Part shown: positions 1 to 11,560 of the stretch, in pieces
How the letters are laid out: every line of letters starts with the position of its first letter
Numbering within the stretch: position 1 is the stretch's first letter
Source of the DNA: Xestospongia muta
Taxonomy: Eukaryota > Porifera > Demospongiae > Haplosclerida > Petrosiidae
NCBI GenBank assembly: GCA_963693285.1
Contig: OY848917.1
Span: forward strand, 26,847,745-26,911,744
Direction: 5' to 3'
DNA length: 64,000 bases
Notes under the pieces: generated by a model
Database searches by the model: none
What the model was told of the DNA's origin: nothing
The model's input: only the letters and a program-made list of their open reading frames with translations
Position numbers and translations under genes: made by a program

Positions 1-1
1 A

Positions 2-1192
2 TCATTAGTAGCTTTCATTATTGTTTTAAATCTAACTGTATCAGTGGGTACCATCAATGGACTTATATTCTATGCTAATGTTGTCAAAATATACGAACAC
101 ATCTTCTTTTCTAGTGGTCCCATTCCAATTCTTAGTCAGTTCATTTCCTGGATCAATCTTGATCTGGGTATTAAAACTTGTTTCTTTGATGGTATGGATT
201 CTTGTAGTAAGACGTGGCTTCAGTTTATCTTTCCAGCCTATGTTTGGTTTATTTTAATAGTTATCATAATATTGTTACGATATTCAAGCAAAATGGTTCG
301 ACTTGTGGGAAGACAAGTAATTCCAGTACTAGCCACTATGATCCTTCTCTCTTACACCAAACTGATACGCACTGTTTTTCATGTCATCTATCACACCAGT
401 ATTCATTGTAATGATGACAAATTTGTAAGGTGGTACATCGATGCAAATGTCCAATATGCAGGAGGTTGTCATCTACCATTGTTCCTGCTCTCACTGGCTG
501 TCCTCATTTTACTAATTGTTCCATATACCTTCTATCTTTTAACCATTCCATTATTTGAAGGACCTCTATCAAAATACATGTGCTGCCAAAAGCTGTCAAC
601 ATATATGAAGCCTTTCTTTGATGCATATGGAGGTCCATATAAGGACAAGTGTCGTTTTTGGACTGGATTATTACTACTAGTTCGTGTTGTCTTAGCACTG
701 GTTGTGTCTCTAGATACTGAGGCTACAACAAGTTTGATTGTGTTAACATCTCTATTAATTGCTATTAATTTCATGTATTTCTTTTTAAGAGGAGTGTATC
801 AACAGTTTCCTTTGGTTCTTCTTGAGGTGATTTTCAATCTCAACTTAATGTTGATGGCTCACATGAACCTACAAAACTTTAAAAAATCTAAACAACAAGA
901 ATCAAATATTGTTTTAGTATTGTTATCATTTGTCATATTCTGTGGTATTATACTCTATCATATTTGGGATCGTCTGTTAAAGTCTCATTCACAACAACTA
1001 ATTCCAAAAGTTAAGAAGATATTCGAGAAGCCTACTCCACCTTCTAATGATATCGAACTTCCTTCAATTATCCCTGCTAAAATGCATTCAGAATCCTCTG
1101 ATAATGAATCCAAAACGACTTCAACATTAGTGTCAAGGGATACATCAGAGTTAATGGGTATGAAACGAGAAACCCTTTTGTTTGTTGACTAG
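2..1192 (+). CDS. Beta-helix family membrane protein, 3' part only
   Basis: The frame is open from the left edge of the window to a TAG at 1190-1192, so only the last ~397 residues are present. They match, residue for residue over most of the length, the membrane half of the large protein encoded at 28467-33314 on the other strand. Seen: several hydrophobic spans (for example the segments around INGLIFYANVVKIYEHIFF and WLQFIFPAYVWFILIVIIILL), the family-typical stretch LDLGIKTCFFDGMDSCSKTW, the YGGPYKDKCRFWTGLLLL motif, and a Ser/Thr-rich tail ending LFVD. By analogy the missing upstream part should hold a signal peptide and beta-helix repeats. The frame shows no stops or indels, so this copy may be functional. 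The biochemical role is unknown; a surface receptor or adhesin is inference. Confidence 0.85.
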   Translation, partial: SLVAFIIVLNLTVSVGTINGLIFYANVVKIYEHIFFSSGPIPILSQFISWINLDLGIKTCFFDGMDSCSKTWLQFIFPAYVWFILIVIIILLRYSSKMVRLVGRQVIPVLATMILLSYTKLIRTVFHVIYHTSIHCNDDKFVRWYIDANVQYAGGCHLPLFLLSLAVLILLIVPYTFYLLTIPLFEGPLSKYMCCQKLSTYMKPFFDAYGGPYKDKCRFWTGLLLLVRVVLALVVSLDTEATTSLIVLTSLLIAINFMYFFLRGVYQQFPLVLLEVIFNLNLMLMAHMNLQNFKKSKQQESNIVLVLLSFVIFCGIILYHIWDRLLKSHSQQLIPKVKKIFEKPTPPSNDIELPSIIPAKMHSESSDNESKTTSTLVSRDTSELMGMKRETLLFVD

Positions 1193-1585
1193 TGTTGTTA
1201 ATTCTGACACCATTTGCTGATTATATATGTAATCTATATTTGTTATGTACTCTATACAGTGTATTAATAATATAGAAAATTGTACTGTCTTAACAAAATG
1301 TTTATTCAAATGCTAGAATGTCTTTTTGTGTTATTGCTGGCTAATGAAAAGTAACTTTTTTCTATTATAACAAACAGTTAATGTTTATGTACATCGTATG
1401 ATCTTTTGGCAATTATAAATAGCATAAATGTCACCTCTTACACTACTTAACTTATGACTACTTATTACAACAATCACATGACAACAAACTTTTAATGTAA
1501 TCATGGTCAATAACATGGTAGAACAATTATATGTTATACATGTATATAGTTCATATATTGACCAAACTAGACTAAACACAAAGTG
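1193..1585 (+). repeat. 3' flank conserved among beta-helix genes
   Basis: No gene is visible. The block around 1255-1510 is the recognisable reverse complement of the 3' flank of the minus-strand beta-helix gene (about 28200-28450), including the stretch reading CACATGACAACAAAC and the tail around AATGTTTATTCAAATG. The duplicated unit therefore includes several hundred bases beyond the stop codon. No clear AATAAA follows closely; AATAAT/AATATA variants are present. Confidence 0.6.
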
Positions 1586-1589
1586 TACC

Positions 1590-2845
1590 AATGTTACCTT
1601 GAAAGCAAACTCTTCATTGAACACAGACAAGTATATGCAAAACTTGAAAGTTCATTCAATGATCCTTTACTAGCTAAAGTCATTTAAGTTACAATTGAGT
1701 CCTGTCCAATTGGGTTATGTTGGGTAAAAACAGTTGTATTTGTAGGTCTGAATTACATTTGCCTTTGAGTCAATATCTTGTGATAGTAACACTCCAACTA
1801 TAACTAGAAATGATGATATGTAGATTGGTTACAAAAATTATTCAAACTGTCTTATTGTCTATCAATGCTGCCTTTTTGATTACTGGACTGATGGAACAAT
1901 TCAATTTAAAGTCACTTTTCCTGATCAACAATGTCTTCACAAAAGGTCTGGAATACTCTGTGGACAATGTAAAAAAGGACTCAGTCTCACATTAGGTTCC
2001 AATCAATGTGAAAAATGTACTAATGACCACATAACTCTTATCATTCCATTTGCTGTGGCTAATATAGCACTGGTAGTTTTCGTCATTGATTTAAATCTAG
2101 CAGTGTCTGTAGGTACCATCAATGGACTTATATTTTATGCTAATGTTGTCAAAATATATCAACACATCTTTTTTCTGGTTGTCCCATTCCAATTCTTACT
2201 CAGTTCATTTTCTGGATTAATCTTGATCTTGGTATTAAAATTTGTTTCTTTGATGATGTGGATTCTTGTAGTAAGACATGGTTTCAGTTTATCTTTCCAA
2301 CCTACATTTGGTTTATTCTAATAGCTATCATAATATTGTATGATGTTCAAGCAAAATGGTTCGTCTTGTAGGAAGACAAGTAATTCCAGCACTAGCAACT
2401 ATGATCCTTCTCTCTTACACCAAACTGATATATATGTACAGTCTTCTAGATCCTCCATTACACCAATATTTATTGTATTGATGACAAATTTTTAAAATAG
2501 TAATTGATGCAAATGTCCAATTTGCAGGAGGTTGTCATCTAACATTGTTCCTACTCTCACTGGTTGTCCTCATTTTCCATATACCTTCTTCCTTTTCACT
2601 ATACCATTATTTGAAGGTCTTTTATAAAAATACACATGCCGCTCCCAAACATTGTCAGCAAATATGAAACCTTTTTTGATGTATATAAGAGGCCATATAA
2701 AAACAAGTGTTGCTTTTGGACTAGATTATTAATACTAGTTTGTGTTGTCTTAGCACTAGTTGTGTCTCAAGATGTGAAGACTACAATAAGCTTAGCTGTG
2801 TTAACATCTCTATTAATTGCTATTACTTTTATGTATTTCTTTTAA
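1590..2845 (+). pseudogene. Decayed copy of beta-helix gene membrane region
   Basis: Translated pieces in changing frames follow the same order as the intact protein: a piece like QIYAKLESSFNDP near 1625, then SCPIGLC and the SELHLPL region, the GYKNC/CHIVYQCCL region near 1830, the Cys-rich SLTLGSNQCEKCTNDH segment near 1975-2030, and TINGLIFYANVVKIYQHIFF near 2115-2180. The last recognisable piece ends at CVLALVVSQDVKTT...LLIAITFMYFF (2735-2845). There are in-frame stops (for example GTCATTTAAG near 1680) and repeated frameshifts, so it cannot encode the full domain. It lies directly behind the live partial copy, a typical dead tandem duplicate. Confidence 0.75.
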
Positions 2846-3123
2846 GTCTGTGTTATTAATAGTATTATTGACACAGAAAAGTATAGTACAGTCTGTGTGT
2901 TATAGTTTATAATGAGAAGATGTCGAGCCAAATAATTAACATCAATATGACAGTGCCTGTAGGTATCATCAATGGACTTATATTCTATGCTAATGTTGTC
3001 AAAATATATGAACACATCTTCTTTCTGGAGGTCCCATTCCAATTCTTAGTCCGTTCATTTACAACAAGTTTAGCTGTGTTAACATGTCTATTAATTGCTA
3101 TTACTTTTATGTATTTCTTTTAA
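2846..3123 (+). pseudogene. Short internal-deletion copy of membrane region
   Basis: A second, much shorter relic. The INGLIFYANVVKIYEHIFF segment (2965-3025) is joined after about 12 residues directly to the TTSLAVLTCLLIAITFMYFF segment (3060-3120), omitting some 200 residues of the parental protein. Its surroundings (AGTACAGTCTGTGTGTTATAG at 2889 and again at 3168) are repeated on both sides, so it arose by a local tandem duplication of about 280 bp plus an internal deletion. No function is expected. Confidence 0.7.
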
Positions 3124-3790
3124 GTCTGTGTTATTAACTGTATTATTGACACAGTAAAAGTATATAGTACAGTCTGTGTGTTATAGTTTATAATGAGAAA
3201 ATGTAAACCCAAATAAATAACATCAATGTGACATCACCACAGTAAACAGTGATGTTAAGTGGGCAGATGTAGTAGTATATACTAAAGTAAATATTTACAG
3301 TAATCTCAACTTTTATGACTGTTACATAACGATTATTAGAATGGAGACTACCCAATTACTTTCACATACATATCACAGCTAGTTCAATCCCTACAGGTAG
3401 CAACGTTATCAGGAGCATAATGCTTTTTTGCCACAGTTATGAGTCAAACTGTCTCATAAGAAGACTAAAGTAAAAACTGTTCAGTCAAATAGAAAGTGAG
3501 GACTTTATTTAAGGAATGTACTCACAACACACTATATAAAATATGGCTTTTCAATATAAAATTGTTAATGGGTACTTCTGTGTGGTTACTAATAGGTATG
3601 TCCATACTGTCATTACTACTTTGGACTTGTATTACCGCTATCCCTACATTAATCATTTCTTTTTTAAAATTTTTATTTACTTGTTTGTATCATTTTTATT
3701 TGAATTATAAATAAGAAGGAATATTGATAGGCCTCACTAATATGGAAAATTGGGATGCCATTAAACTGAAATCTTCAGGGAAAGATATTA
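3124..3790 (+). repeat. Inverted copy of the 27.4-28.1 kb flank
   Basis: No gene. The stretch from the ACACAG/AGTACAGTCTGTG block through 3230-3460 (GTGACATCACCACAG, GTGGGCAGATGTAGTAG) to 3735-3770 (ATGGAAAATTGGGATGCC) is the reverse complement of about 27430-28070 in unit A. The copy after the beta-helix genes extends at least this far beyond their stop codons. Confidence 0.65.
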
Positions 3791-5048
3791 GGTATGGTAT
3801 TAAGCTCATCGTGCCACTGTATCATTTAAATTATAGCATGTGATAAGTAACATAATGTCATTTGTCCTGAAAGGAATCAAGCTATGCAATCAAAATCATT
3901 TTAGCACACCATGCACACCACCAAATATTGCAAATGCATAAAAATAGTTACTTACAGGTCACACCCACATACATCTCCACACTGTTATGTCTCCTGAGCA
4001 CAATGGCTGTCTAGTGCATTTGCATGAAATTGATGGTCCTAGCATCATCATAGAGATGTATCCAACCCATCTAATGGTATACTTAATCACATGACACATG
4101 AAGTTTGCAAGAAAAGAAATCAGTAATACAAAACTTTTATAATTTTTAAACAAAAACTAATGTTCAAGACAAAGCATTTCTTACAATTATAAAGTCGATG
4201 TTTGAAATAAGCTATGTCTTAATCAATTACATGTTATAACATAATTATAACTATCCTTTTATCACTAGTGTATGAGATATCATTTTCTTGAAAGAAAAAC
4301 ATTTAAAAGTTATCTACATTAGCCTTTTCTGACAGGCATCAAATTGTAGCAATCAAGCCATTTTGCTCAAGGTCATATGATTACTGAAATCACTTTGATG
4401 ATGCTAGAACCAACGATTTGAAACAAATGTAACAGACTGTCTTTTTGGTCTGGGGAGGTTGTAGTCTAGGGAGAAGATTACAGATCAAAACACTTACAGA
4501 ATGATTTCTTACTTTAAAAATTACCTAGCAATTTACATATGTTTTATATTTTAAGATGTGGGAATTTTGATGGACCATTTCACATTTTGTTTGGAGGTTT
4601 GGAGTTCTCCATTTAATTATTTAGTTAGGAAATTATTTTTTCTATCTTAGTGTGGTAACCAGCTAGATGCACAAGACAGAGATGGAAAATGTAGCCATAC
4701 ATCAAATAGCATTATATTTAAGGTTGGTATTGAGTAATATAACAAAAAGATACCTTATATAGTTTGATCTTTAGACCATAGACGCAAAAAACTGACCACT
4801 ATGTAGCGACAACAATTATTATACTGTCACAATATAGATACACCTACTCAATTAACGAAGGACGTATGCTACGCCCACACTTGCAATTAATAAAAGTAAC
4901 AAATTGACGAGTATATAATTGGCCTATGTCTACAATCCCCCCAGAGTCCTGAGAACCCACAAAACAGGAAGATAATTATTTAAGCAGGCTTTTGTTCACT
5001 GATGCTGATAATTATTTCATAGCTATCCTTAATAGCGATTCACAAAGG
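3791..5048. other. Intergenic, no gene recognised
   Basis: About 1.25 kb of A+T-rich sequence without a supportable gene. Two short exon-like, Cys-containing pieces exist (minus strand near 3960-4060; plus strand 4652-4724 between an AG and GTTGGT), but nothing links them. The last 70 bases (4977-5045, starting ATTTAAGCAGGCTTTTGTTC) are homologous to the sequences just upstream of the candidate ncRNAs at 13.3 and 17.6 kb. That similarity stops where the hAT element begins. Confidence 0.5.
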
Positions 5049-6061
5049 CAGTAGTGGAGTAGGAAGCTAATATATATTGGGGGTGGAGGAAATTTAAGTT
5101 ACATATATACATAACCCTACAGACTACATGAACTCAGATACAAATAGTGCAACGAAGAATATTAATGCATGTAATGTCATAACATGTATATATAAAGTTT
5201 ACATTATGAGTGATGAGTCAGGCTTGAAATGTCCAAAGAATCTTTTTCTTCTATCATTCCTTTCAATAAATTCCTGAGCAATTTCAGCAAGATCAAGGTT
5301 GTCAATTTTGTTACGATGAATATGCACAATCATACAATGATTCAAACCCTGTTGAGTCATTGAATTACTTAGGTATGTCTTTGTACGCTTCAAAGCTGAA
5401 AAGCTTCTCTCTGCTTTTGCTGTAATCACAGGTATTATCAACTGAGCTTGTGCACTTCAGACTTTCATACGTGAGATACACATGAGAATTGTAGGCATGT
5501 TTACAATAGTAGCAAAACACTTTAAATTTTGAGCAACATAAGTGAATCTTTTAAAATTGCATTCTACCTGACCCATATGACTTTTCAGCCTTCTTCAATA
5601 ACTTTGGATCCATTGGTTGAGTCGTTGAGATATTTCAAAATGAAAAGCACAGCATGCCTGATCAGATGTATTGCTATCACCTCTATAATCATGTTATTTT
5701 CGCTACCGACACTTGAAGAAATTGTGCTTGTTCCCATGTCTTCATCAGAGCTTGGATTGTCTTCATCATGTGCAGGTTCACCTATGTACATGTACATCTT
5801 ATCAAGGATATCGTTATATACTCAACATAACCTTCAAGTTCTGGTCTCTTTGAGAAAAAATCATTGTTGGACTACCCAGATATCTCTCTTTTGGCCATTT
5901 TTAATAGGCTTACTGACCATGTGTTTGCTTTATTAACATGAGTGGTTATCAGTACATTTAACACTTTCTTTGACAGTCAGACTGTCATCGTCAGCTATCC
6001 TATTGTAGGTCATTTTATTGGGGGCAAATGGTCCCCTGGCCCCCCACTTCCTACTCCACTG
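5049..6061 (-). mobile_element. Internally deleted hAT-type DNA transposon
   Basis: The ends carry inverted repeats sharing GTGGAGTAGGAAG: the left end reads CAGTAGTGGAGTAGGAAG (5049-5066), the right end is its near-complement CTTCCTACTCCACTG (6047-6061). At about 1.0 kb it is much shorter than an autonomous hAT element. On the minus strand it retains a C-terminal hATC dimerisation fragment (5199-5441) and an N-terminal piece (5585-5797) with an acidic/Ser-rich stretch. I could not find a convincing 8-bp target duplication (left CACAAAGG, right AGAGGTAT), so ends or flanks have decayed. Confidence 0.65.
5199..5441 (-). pseudogene. hAT transposase C-terminal dimerisation fragment
   Basis: The 80-residue reading frame contains AERSFSALKRTKTYLSNSM followed by T-Q-x-x-L-N, the signature of the hATC dimerisation domain in hAT transposases and domesticated ZMYM1-like proteins. 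It then has an IDNLDLAEIAQEFIE helix and a tail. The DDE catalytic core and the BED zinc finger are absent from the surrounding kilobase, so this is a remnant. A host-domesticated gene is unlikely because the fragment sits between transposon ends and lacks a matching upstream coding region. Confidence 0.8.
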
Positions 6062-7520
6062 AGAGGTATTTATATATAGTTGTATGTATGTATGTACTAT
6101 TGAAAGGTTTATGGACTAAAGAAATAAAGTCATTCTATCAATTACATTTGCATGACAATCATCATAATATTCTTTATTTGCGTTCAATACCTGGATGCAT
6201 TTTTAAAACAAGCATTACAATTACTGATAGCATGCAAACAAATTTGACACTTAAAAGCTTTAATCGAATTCATAGTTGTAAGTGACAAAGGCGGAAACGT
6301 TGAGGAAGTTTATTAATCAATTGTATTCGCCCACTTTGAAAGATCAGGTGTTTTGTTTGGTGGCTTGAAATTTATGAGTATATGTCTACATACTGAGGAC
6401 GTTTTTGATATATGCTTGTATACAGAGTTATACTGGATTGAAGATACAATCAAGTGATCAAATTCAAGGAGAGAAAAGAAATTAAGAGAGACTGTATAAA
6501 GTGTTGTAAAAGGTGAGCCTTGTCTTTATATAGTTTATAATAGATAATGTATATTAATTGAGTGTATACTACATAGCCATTATAGTGTCTGTGGATTATT
6601 TAGCATTTCTGAGTGATTTAAATATAGTAGTGTTGTGTGCATATCTTCTCTAATACATGTAGTCATATATATGTAGCTATAAGAGTAAATTAAGTGCTGG
6701 TATGTGTGTGCAAGCTTAGTTAATATAGTATTTCCTCAAATAGTGGCTATCTGGGCCTCTATTTTTTCTAAATGGTGAATGCCTCAAACATTAACCTAAC
6801 AACACTTGCACGAAATGCTCTTACAGTAACTTGCTGGGATATTTCTTTTTAGACGTTTAGCTTTAAAGAGGCAAAAAGACTTGTTGTTGGATATTTGTAG
6901 CATAAAGAATGGGGCAACAGGTGAACAGATAGCTAGATGTTGGAAGGGTGTGGTCAGTAGGCCTCTATTTGACTCAGATTACCTAGCCTCATTTTAATTC
7001 TGTATCACTATGTAAACTAAATATTATTATTATAACAGCCAATTTATAGCTTGCATGGGTTACTAGATGGAATCTAGAAGTCATGTGAATTACTGACTGT
7101 ATAATTTGTTGGTTTGTAATAGTATACCATTCCAACATAATTATGGTATAGTGAATAGTTTACATGAACTCTACATCCAATAGTAACGCACCCATGTAAT
7201 TTACAAATGATATTAAAAGAAAATTTTAATTTTTAGAGTGCAGCTGACATAGCTACTACATTGAAGACTTAGAAACTCTTTAAAGTTTTCAATTTCCATT
7301 TAAATTTTTTACAGTATCCATCACATATGTTTGTTCTAAAAAACATAAGCTATCATTAATAATATAATGCACGACAACATGTGACTGTTGTATGGGAGCA
7401 TATGGTTTTTATATGTATGTATCCATGCAGCTTTACCAAATTATTCTTTTTATTGATTAGTGTCTCTCTATATATCCTTTTTATGTATAGAAACTGAATG
7501 AATGCTGACAGCCAATTAAT
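6062..7520. other. Intergenic / 5' region, no gene recognised
   Basis: No coding potential, RNA gene or repeat could be supported. The 3' part is the presumed 5' region of the gene starting at 7521. A 5' non-coding exon could hide here: AAAAGGTGAGCC near 6510 resembles a splice donor. Confidence 0.4.
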
Positions 7521-9044
7521 ATGCAAGATTTATGTTCCAAACATACAACAGTGTTAATTGTGACATTAATAGCATTAGTAGTACTCTCTCATTGTGAATA
7601 TAGTGGGCAACAAGATGAATTAAATATAACTCTTATTGGTAAGTTTTCAATTACTTGAACCAAAAGAGGAAAAATTATAATAAATAATTAGAGAGTTTTG
7701 CGACACTTATTTCATAAATTTTTGCTTTAATCTAAGATCTTTATGCAAAACTAATGTATGCCCATACCAATACTACTATTATGTATGGTATCATATATAA
7801 TCTTTGTTTGGTTAACAATGCATCTTTGTTAAGCTAGGATGTAGTTTAGCTTTTTAGGTAATGATGTTATGCTTCTCTCTCAAATATACTCATAGTGATT
7901 GTTAGATATGGAGCATTTTAGACTGAATTTATATATTCTATAGGCCTTTCATCAACTTCATTGACTAAATCATCATACACCTTAACTACTACACCACTTT
8001 CAACAGAAATATCACCTCAGTCATTGTTCACTACTATTGCTTCCTCCATTACTATTGTTACCAGTACTTCTTCCTTAAATATGCCCAACATGTTAACAGA
8101 ACCATCAGGTATTTAATTATATATATATATATATATACATGTATAATACATGTATATATGAATGTATATGCAATAAGCTTACATTAGTCACCCTACATGA
8201 CCAATGTATTAACTTATGTATTTACTTTGATAAGTTCATAAATTTGGTATTGTGTTATAATCAAACAGAGCCCCCAAATTGCCTTTTGATATTAAAACAT
8301 ATCAAGTTATCCTTTGAACAGAAAACTCAATACCAGCCTAGCATGCATAGATACTAGTCACTGAGATATAACAAGTTTATGATTGATCAAACCATAATGT
8401 ACTGAACATTGATGTCCTGAAAAATATAAAAAATGATTTTATATATCTCCTATATAATTCTTTCAGAGTTATTCAAAATGTTTAAGACATATAAGTGTTA
8501 CTACTTCATTTGTTCTATAAAATTGTTAAATAGTCAACTAAAACTAATTTAGTTGATTAATTATATATGCCATGATGTATATTTAAAAGCTGTATAGCTG
8601 TTTCTTAACAGCATTATATTTTCTGCCACCAACTATTTAGTTTATATAGTCACAGTAAAATTCAGCCAAAGTGTTTAAAACTTATACCTGCACCATTGAA
8701 GTAATTTAATATTATTATGTGTTCCTTTTATGTTTTTGTACTTTTATTTAGTGAGTCCCTCAAGTGATAATATTAGTAACAGAGCATGGATAGAGAATGA
8801 CTATGCAATTGTTATTATTTCGTTATTAAGTTTTGTTGTCTTAATAGCTATTGTTTGTATTTGTGTTTGTTGTCTTTTTTTGACGACTAATAAAAGGAAT
8901 GACAAAGAGAATAATAAATCTGTTCCACTGACAAGCTATACCCACAACAAATTTGGAGGTAGCAAAACAGAAACAACCTCCCAACCCAGAAGTCCAACCT
9001 TGACTTTATCCTCAAACAGAAATTCAAAATATATTGCAGTGTAA
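7521..9044 (+). CDS. Small mucin-like type I membrane protein (3 exons)
   Basis: Model: exons 7521-7638, 7944-8108 and 8752-9044, all phase-1 junctions with GT/AG borders (GGTAAG, AGGTATTT; acceptors ATAG, TTTAG), giving 191 residues. Exon 1 encodes a signal peptide (MQDLCSKHTTVLIVTLIALV then VLSHC). Exon 2 is almost pure Ser/Thr-rich spacer (many TTT/SSxT runs, likely O-glycosylated). Exon 3 encodes WIENDY, a strong membrane helix of about 26 residues (about 113-138, ending in a Cys cluster CICVCCLFL) and a basic, Ser/Thr-rich cytoplasmic tail with several Tyr, ending YIAV. An AATAAA lies at 9169-9174. No homolog is recognised. Ectodomain exons could be missing from the 640-bp second intron, but phases fit without them. 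The model is well supported; the function is unknown. Confidence 0.7.
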
Positions 9045-9785
9045 AGATTGTCAGTACCATTTATTATACCATTTTGTTAATAGTTTTTACATTCTACCAT
9101 TTTTCATTGCATTCTACTTTTCTTGTTAATATTTGTCATCACTTCTTCCACTTCATCCGCTTAAGTTTAATAAATGGAGACTACAGTCTATTACAATATG
9201 CTTGTATTCACTCCAAGAACATATATTTTACTGATATTAGTTTAATTATACATTTGTTGCTTTATTTTTGCATTATCATGTTATTTTATTAAATTTCTAC
9301 AATACACATTTATAATTTTCTTTAGTAAGAATATCATATTTTGTGGTGATTGAATTCAATAAGTGGCTTAAAATCTACAAAAGATAATTAGTATGATTAC
9401 TGATTTACTTTGTACAGTGCAGAATGCTATTATGGCAACACAGTTTTCTATGCACACACATGATCTTAGGATAGACTTGTATGCCTATGCTACTCATTAC
9501 ACCCATGTAGTTTAAAAGCTCTGAAGTTTAATGTATAGATAAATAAAAACTTCTGTGATTTGTAATGATTTTAAATGTTTAAATAGTTGCTGTTTTATCT
9601 TCAAACTGATGATGAACCAAGATGTTTCGTAGTACTATTATTATGAATGCTATCAACAATTCCAAATTGATGATGCTATATGTTAAGTATTATTAATAAA
9701 AGGTTGTGTGACATCCCTCGAAAATCTCGCTATAATATTATATAAATGAACCAAAAATACAACCAATAACACTATTCTGATTGCT
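9045..9785 (+). other. 3' UTR and intergenic spacer
   Basis: The 3' UTR of the mucin-like gene with AATAAA at 9169-9174, then A+T-rich sequence with no gene. Homology to the upstream regions of the next two 7TM genes begins only at about 9786 (TTTTGCACCACACCCATTAA), which marks the left edge of the tandem array. Confidence 0.5.
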
Positions 9786-9814
9786 TTTGCACCACACCCA
9801 TTAATGTTGTCAGA

Positions 9815-9822
9815 TGACGTCA
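9815..9822. promoter_or_regulatory. CRE (ATF/CREB-type site), 7TM gene 1
   Basis: A perfect TGACGTCA palindrome 100 bp upstream of the ATG, about 20 bp downstream of a conserved CACCACACCC box. The same pair occurs at the same place before the two paralogs. Factor identity is inferred from the known consensus. Confidence 0.6.
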
Positions 9823-9922
9823 GTATCCAGGAAGACTGTTACCATGGATACCAACTGCATAACAAATCTGATCAACTTCAAGACCAACTGCGTAATAAGT
9901 TCTTTGAATTTCGTCGAAAACA

Positions 9923-11188
9923 ATGGAAGATCCAACTACAAAAACAGTAAGTGTACATAATATATAGCACAATATAGCATAATAAAATATGGTAGAGTAC
10001 ATAATTATAGTAGATAATCTTAATATTCATGTATTTAATTTTGACATGTTTCAGTTTAAGGTCTTACTACCTAAGCTGGGCAAGCACTACAAAGTTGTTG
10101 TCTTTTTTATAACAGCACTAAACACAATGCTTAGTCATTTAATATCCTTACTTCCTATTCCAACACGCAATGCAGCTATTGGATCAGTTACAGTGCTGGT
10201 ATGGTGTTTAAGTATGTACATGTTAGTGTCTCTTATTATGACAATTGTGGAACTTTACGTTACTAGAAAAAAAATCAAACAAGTCAGTAAAATGGTAATA
10301 GCATTAAAAGGTGTAAAAGCTATGTCTTCATTCTCTGGAGGTCTGTTTTACTATTTTGCAGACAATGTTCCTATATTTGTATACAAGTACAGCAAAACAT
10401 TTGGATGTGACAGACGCTGTGAAAATAAATTTGCAACAGTAGGTATTGTCTTTGGTATTACTGCATTGCTTTTTTATACAGCCATTCCTATACTAACGAA
10501 GAGATGGATGAAAATTTATATGCATATGTTAAAAATCACCGATAATAACATTTCAAAAAACAAGACGAAAATGCAAGTAGAAAATTTTCAAGCAGTTTGC
10601 AAAATGACTACTGAAACTTTAGTCCAAATAGTTACTCTTGATACATGGCTAACTCCAATTGCTAATCTCTCACTACAAAGTCCAGAATTTTGTCCTGAAA
10701 GAGAAATTCTAGCAGCCTGGGTGGCATATGTAATATACTTAGTACTTTGGACGGTAATATTTTTTTCTGATGCTTTTAAAGCCATTTTGTTGATAAATAA
10801 GAGGAAGAATGTTGCATTAGTTATAATTTTCATGCTTCTTTTGTGGCTTTCATCAACACTTTTTCCACTTGTCAACAATCAACAACCACTGGGATGTGCT
10901 ACTCATTGTGATTTTTCAGTAAAGAACACAACTATCAATGACATCAACTGCAAAGAAGCAAGCAATCACGGTATACAATTTAGTTTTCTAGTTTTGATAG
11001 AAAGCATTACAGTATTTATGCTAACAATTCTAATTATTAATTTTTTTGTTAAACACAAAGCTTCCTCTAAAGCACAACCGAAAATACCCAGAACTGTAGA
11101 TAATGAGATGGAAGACAAAGAAAGTGCCACTAAATACAAACAATCGGACAAGGATCAACTCAATAATGAGGATGTGGCAATATTATAG
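9923..11188 (+). CDS. Seven-TM membrane protein, tandem copy 1 (2 exons)
   Basis: Exons 9923-9946 (MEDPTTKT, donor GTAAGT) and 10055-11188, phase 0, 385 residues. The start is chosen because ATG-plus-eight-codons, donor and acceptor are kept in all three paralogs, whereas the longer frame through the intron is not. Hydrophobic spans: about 22-42, 49-75, 98-120 (with FADNVP), 133-157, 227-252, 260-281, 313-343. Between TM3 and TM4 is a GC-x4-C loop (FGCDRRCEN). Between TM6 and TM7 is a Cys-rich loop (GCATHC, NTT glycosylation sequon, NDINC), probably disulphide-bonded. The tail is charged (DKDQLNNED). Seven spans are suggestive, but I see no rhodopsin-like DRY or NPxxY motif and do not recognise the family. 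Role unknown; surface receptor is inference. Confidence 0.8.
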
Positions 11189-11510
11189 CTGCAGTTTGAC
11201 TAACATAAGTCTTCCTATGTGTTGTTTGCTTTCTTATTTATTTGTAATAACATTTATAGGTTAATTTTTATTGTAACATGCTCTTTTTACACAATTTTCT
11301 AAGCAATGAGTAATTTAAAGCAACTGTATACAATATGCTATTGTCTCTCTTCCAAAATTAATATCATAAACTCTATAATGATGCATAATATCTAAAGTAT
11401 TGATTTACATATGTAATAATATATGTATCTAATGATTTGTCATATAACAAAGTGTATAGAATTAATACTGTTGTCAAATAAGAAATGTGATTTACTTAAT
11501 TAATATTATA

Positions 11511-11512
<2 letters not shown>

Positions 11513-11557
<45 letters not shown>
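11513..11557. repeat. (TA)n microsatellite
   Basis: About 22 TA dinucleotides in the spacer after copy 1. The homologous position in copy 2 (about 15953-15961) has only about four, so the repeat expanded or contracted after duplication. Confidence 0.95.

Positions 11558-11560
<3 letters not shown>

Noticed and set aside
3960..4060. Minus-strand piece reading PSISCKCTRQPLCSGDITVW, reminiscent of an Ig-like strand
   Set aside because: It is too short, ends in a stop, and has no partner exons.
10588..10878. 96-codon antisense frame present in all three 7TM genes
   Set aside because: It is open in all copies only because the sense strand is conserved; its changes follow the sense codons.
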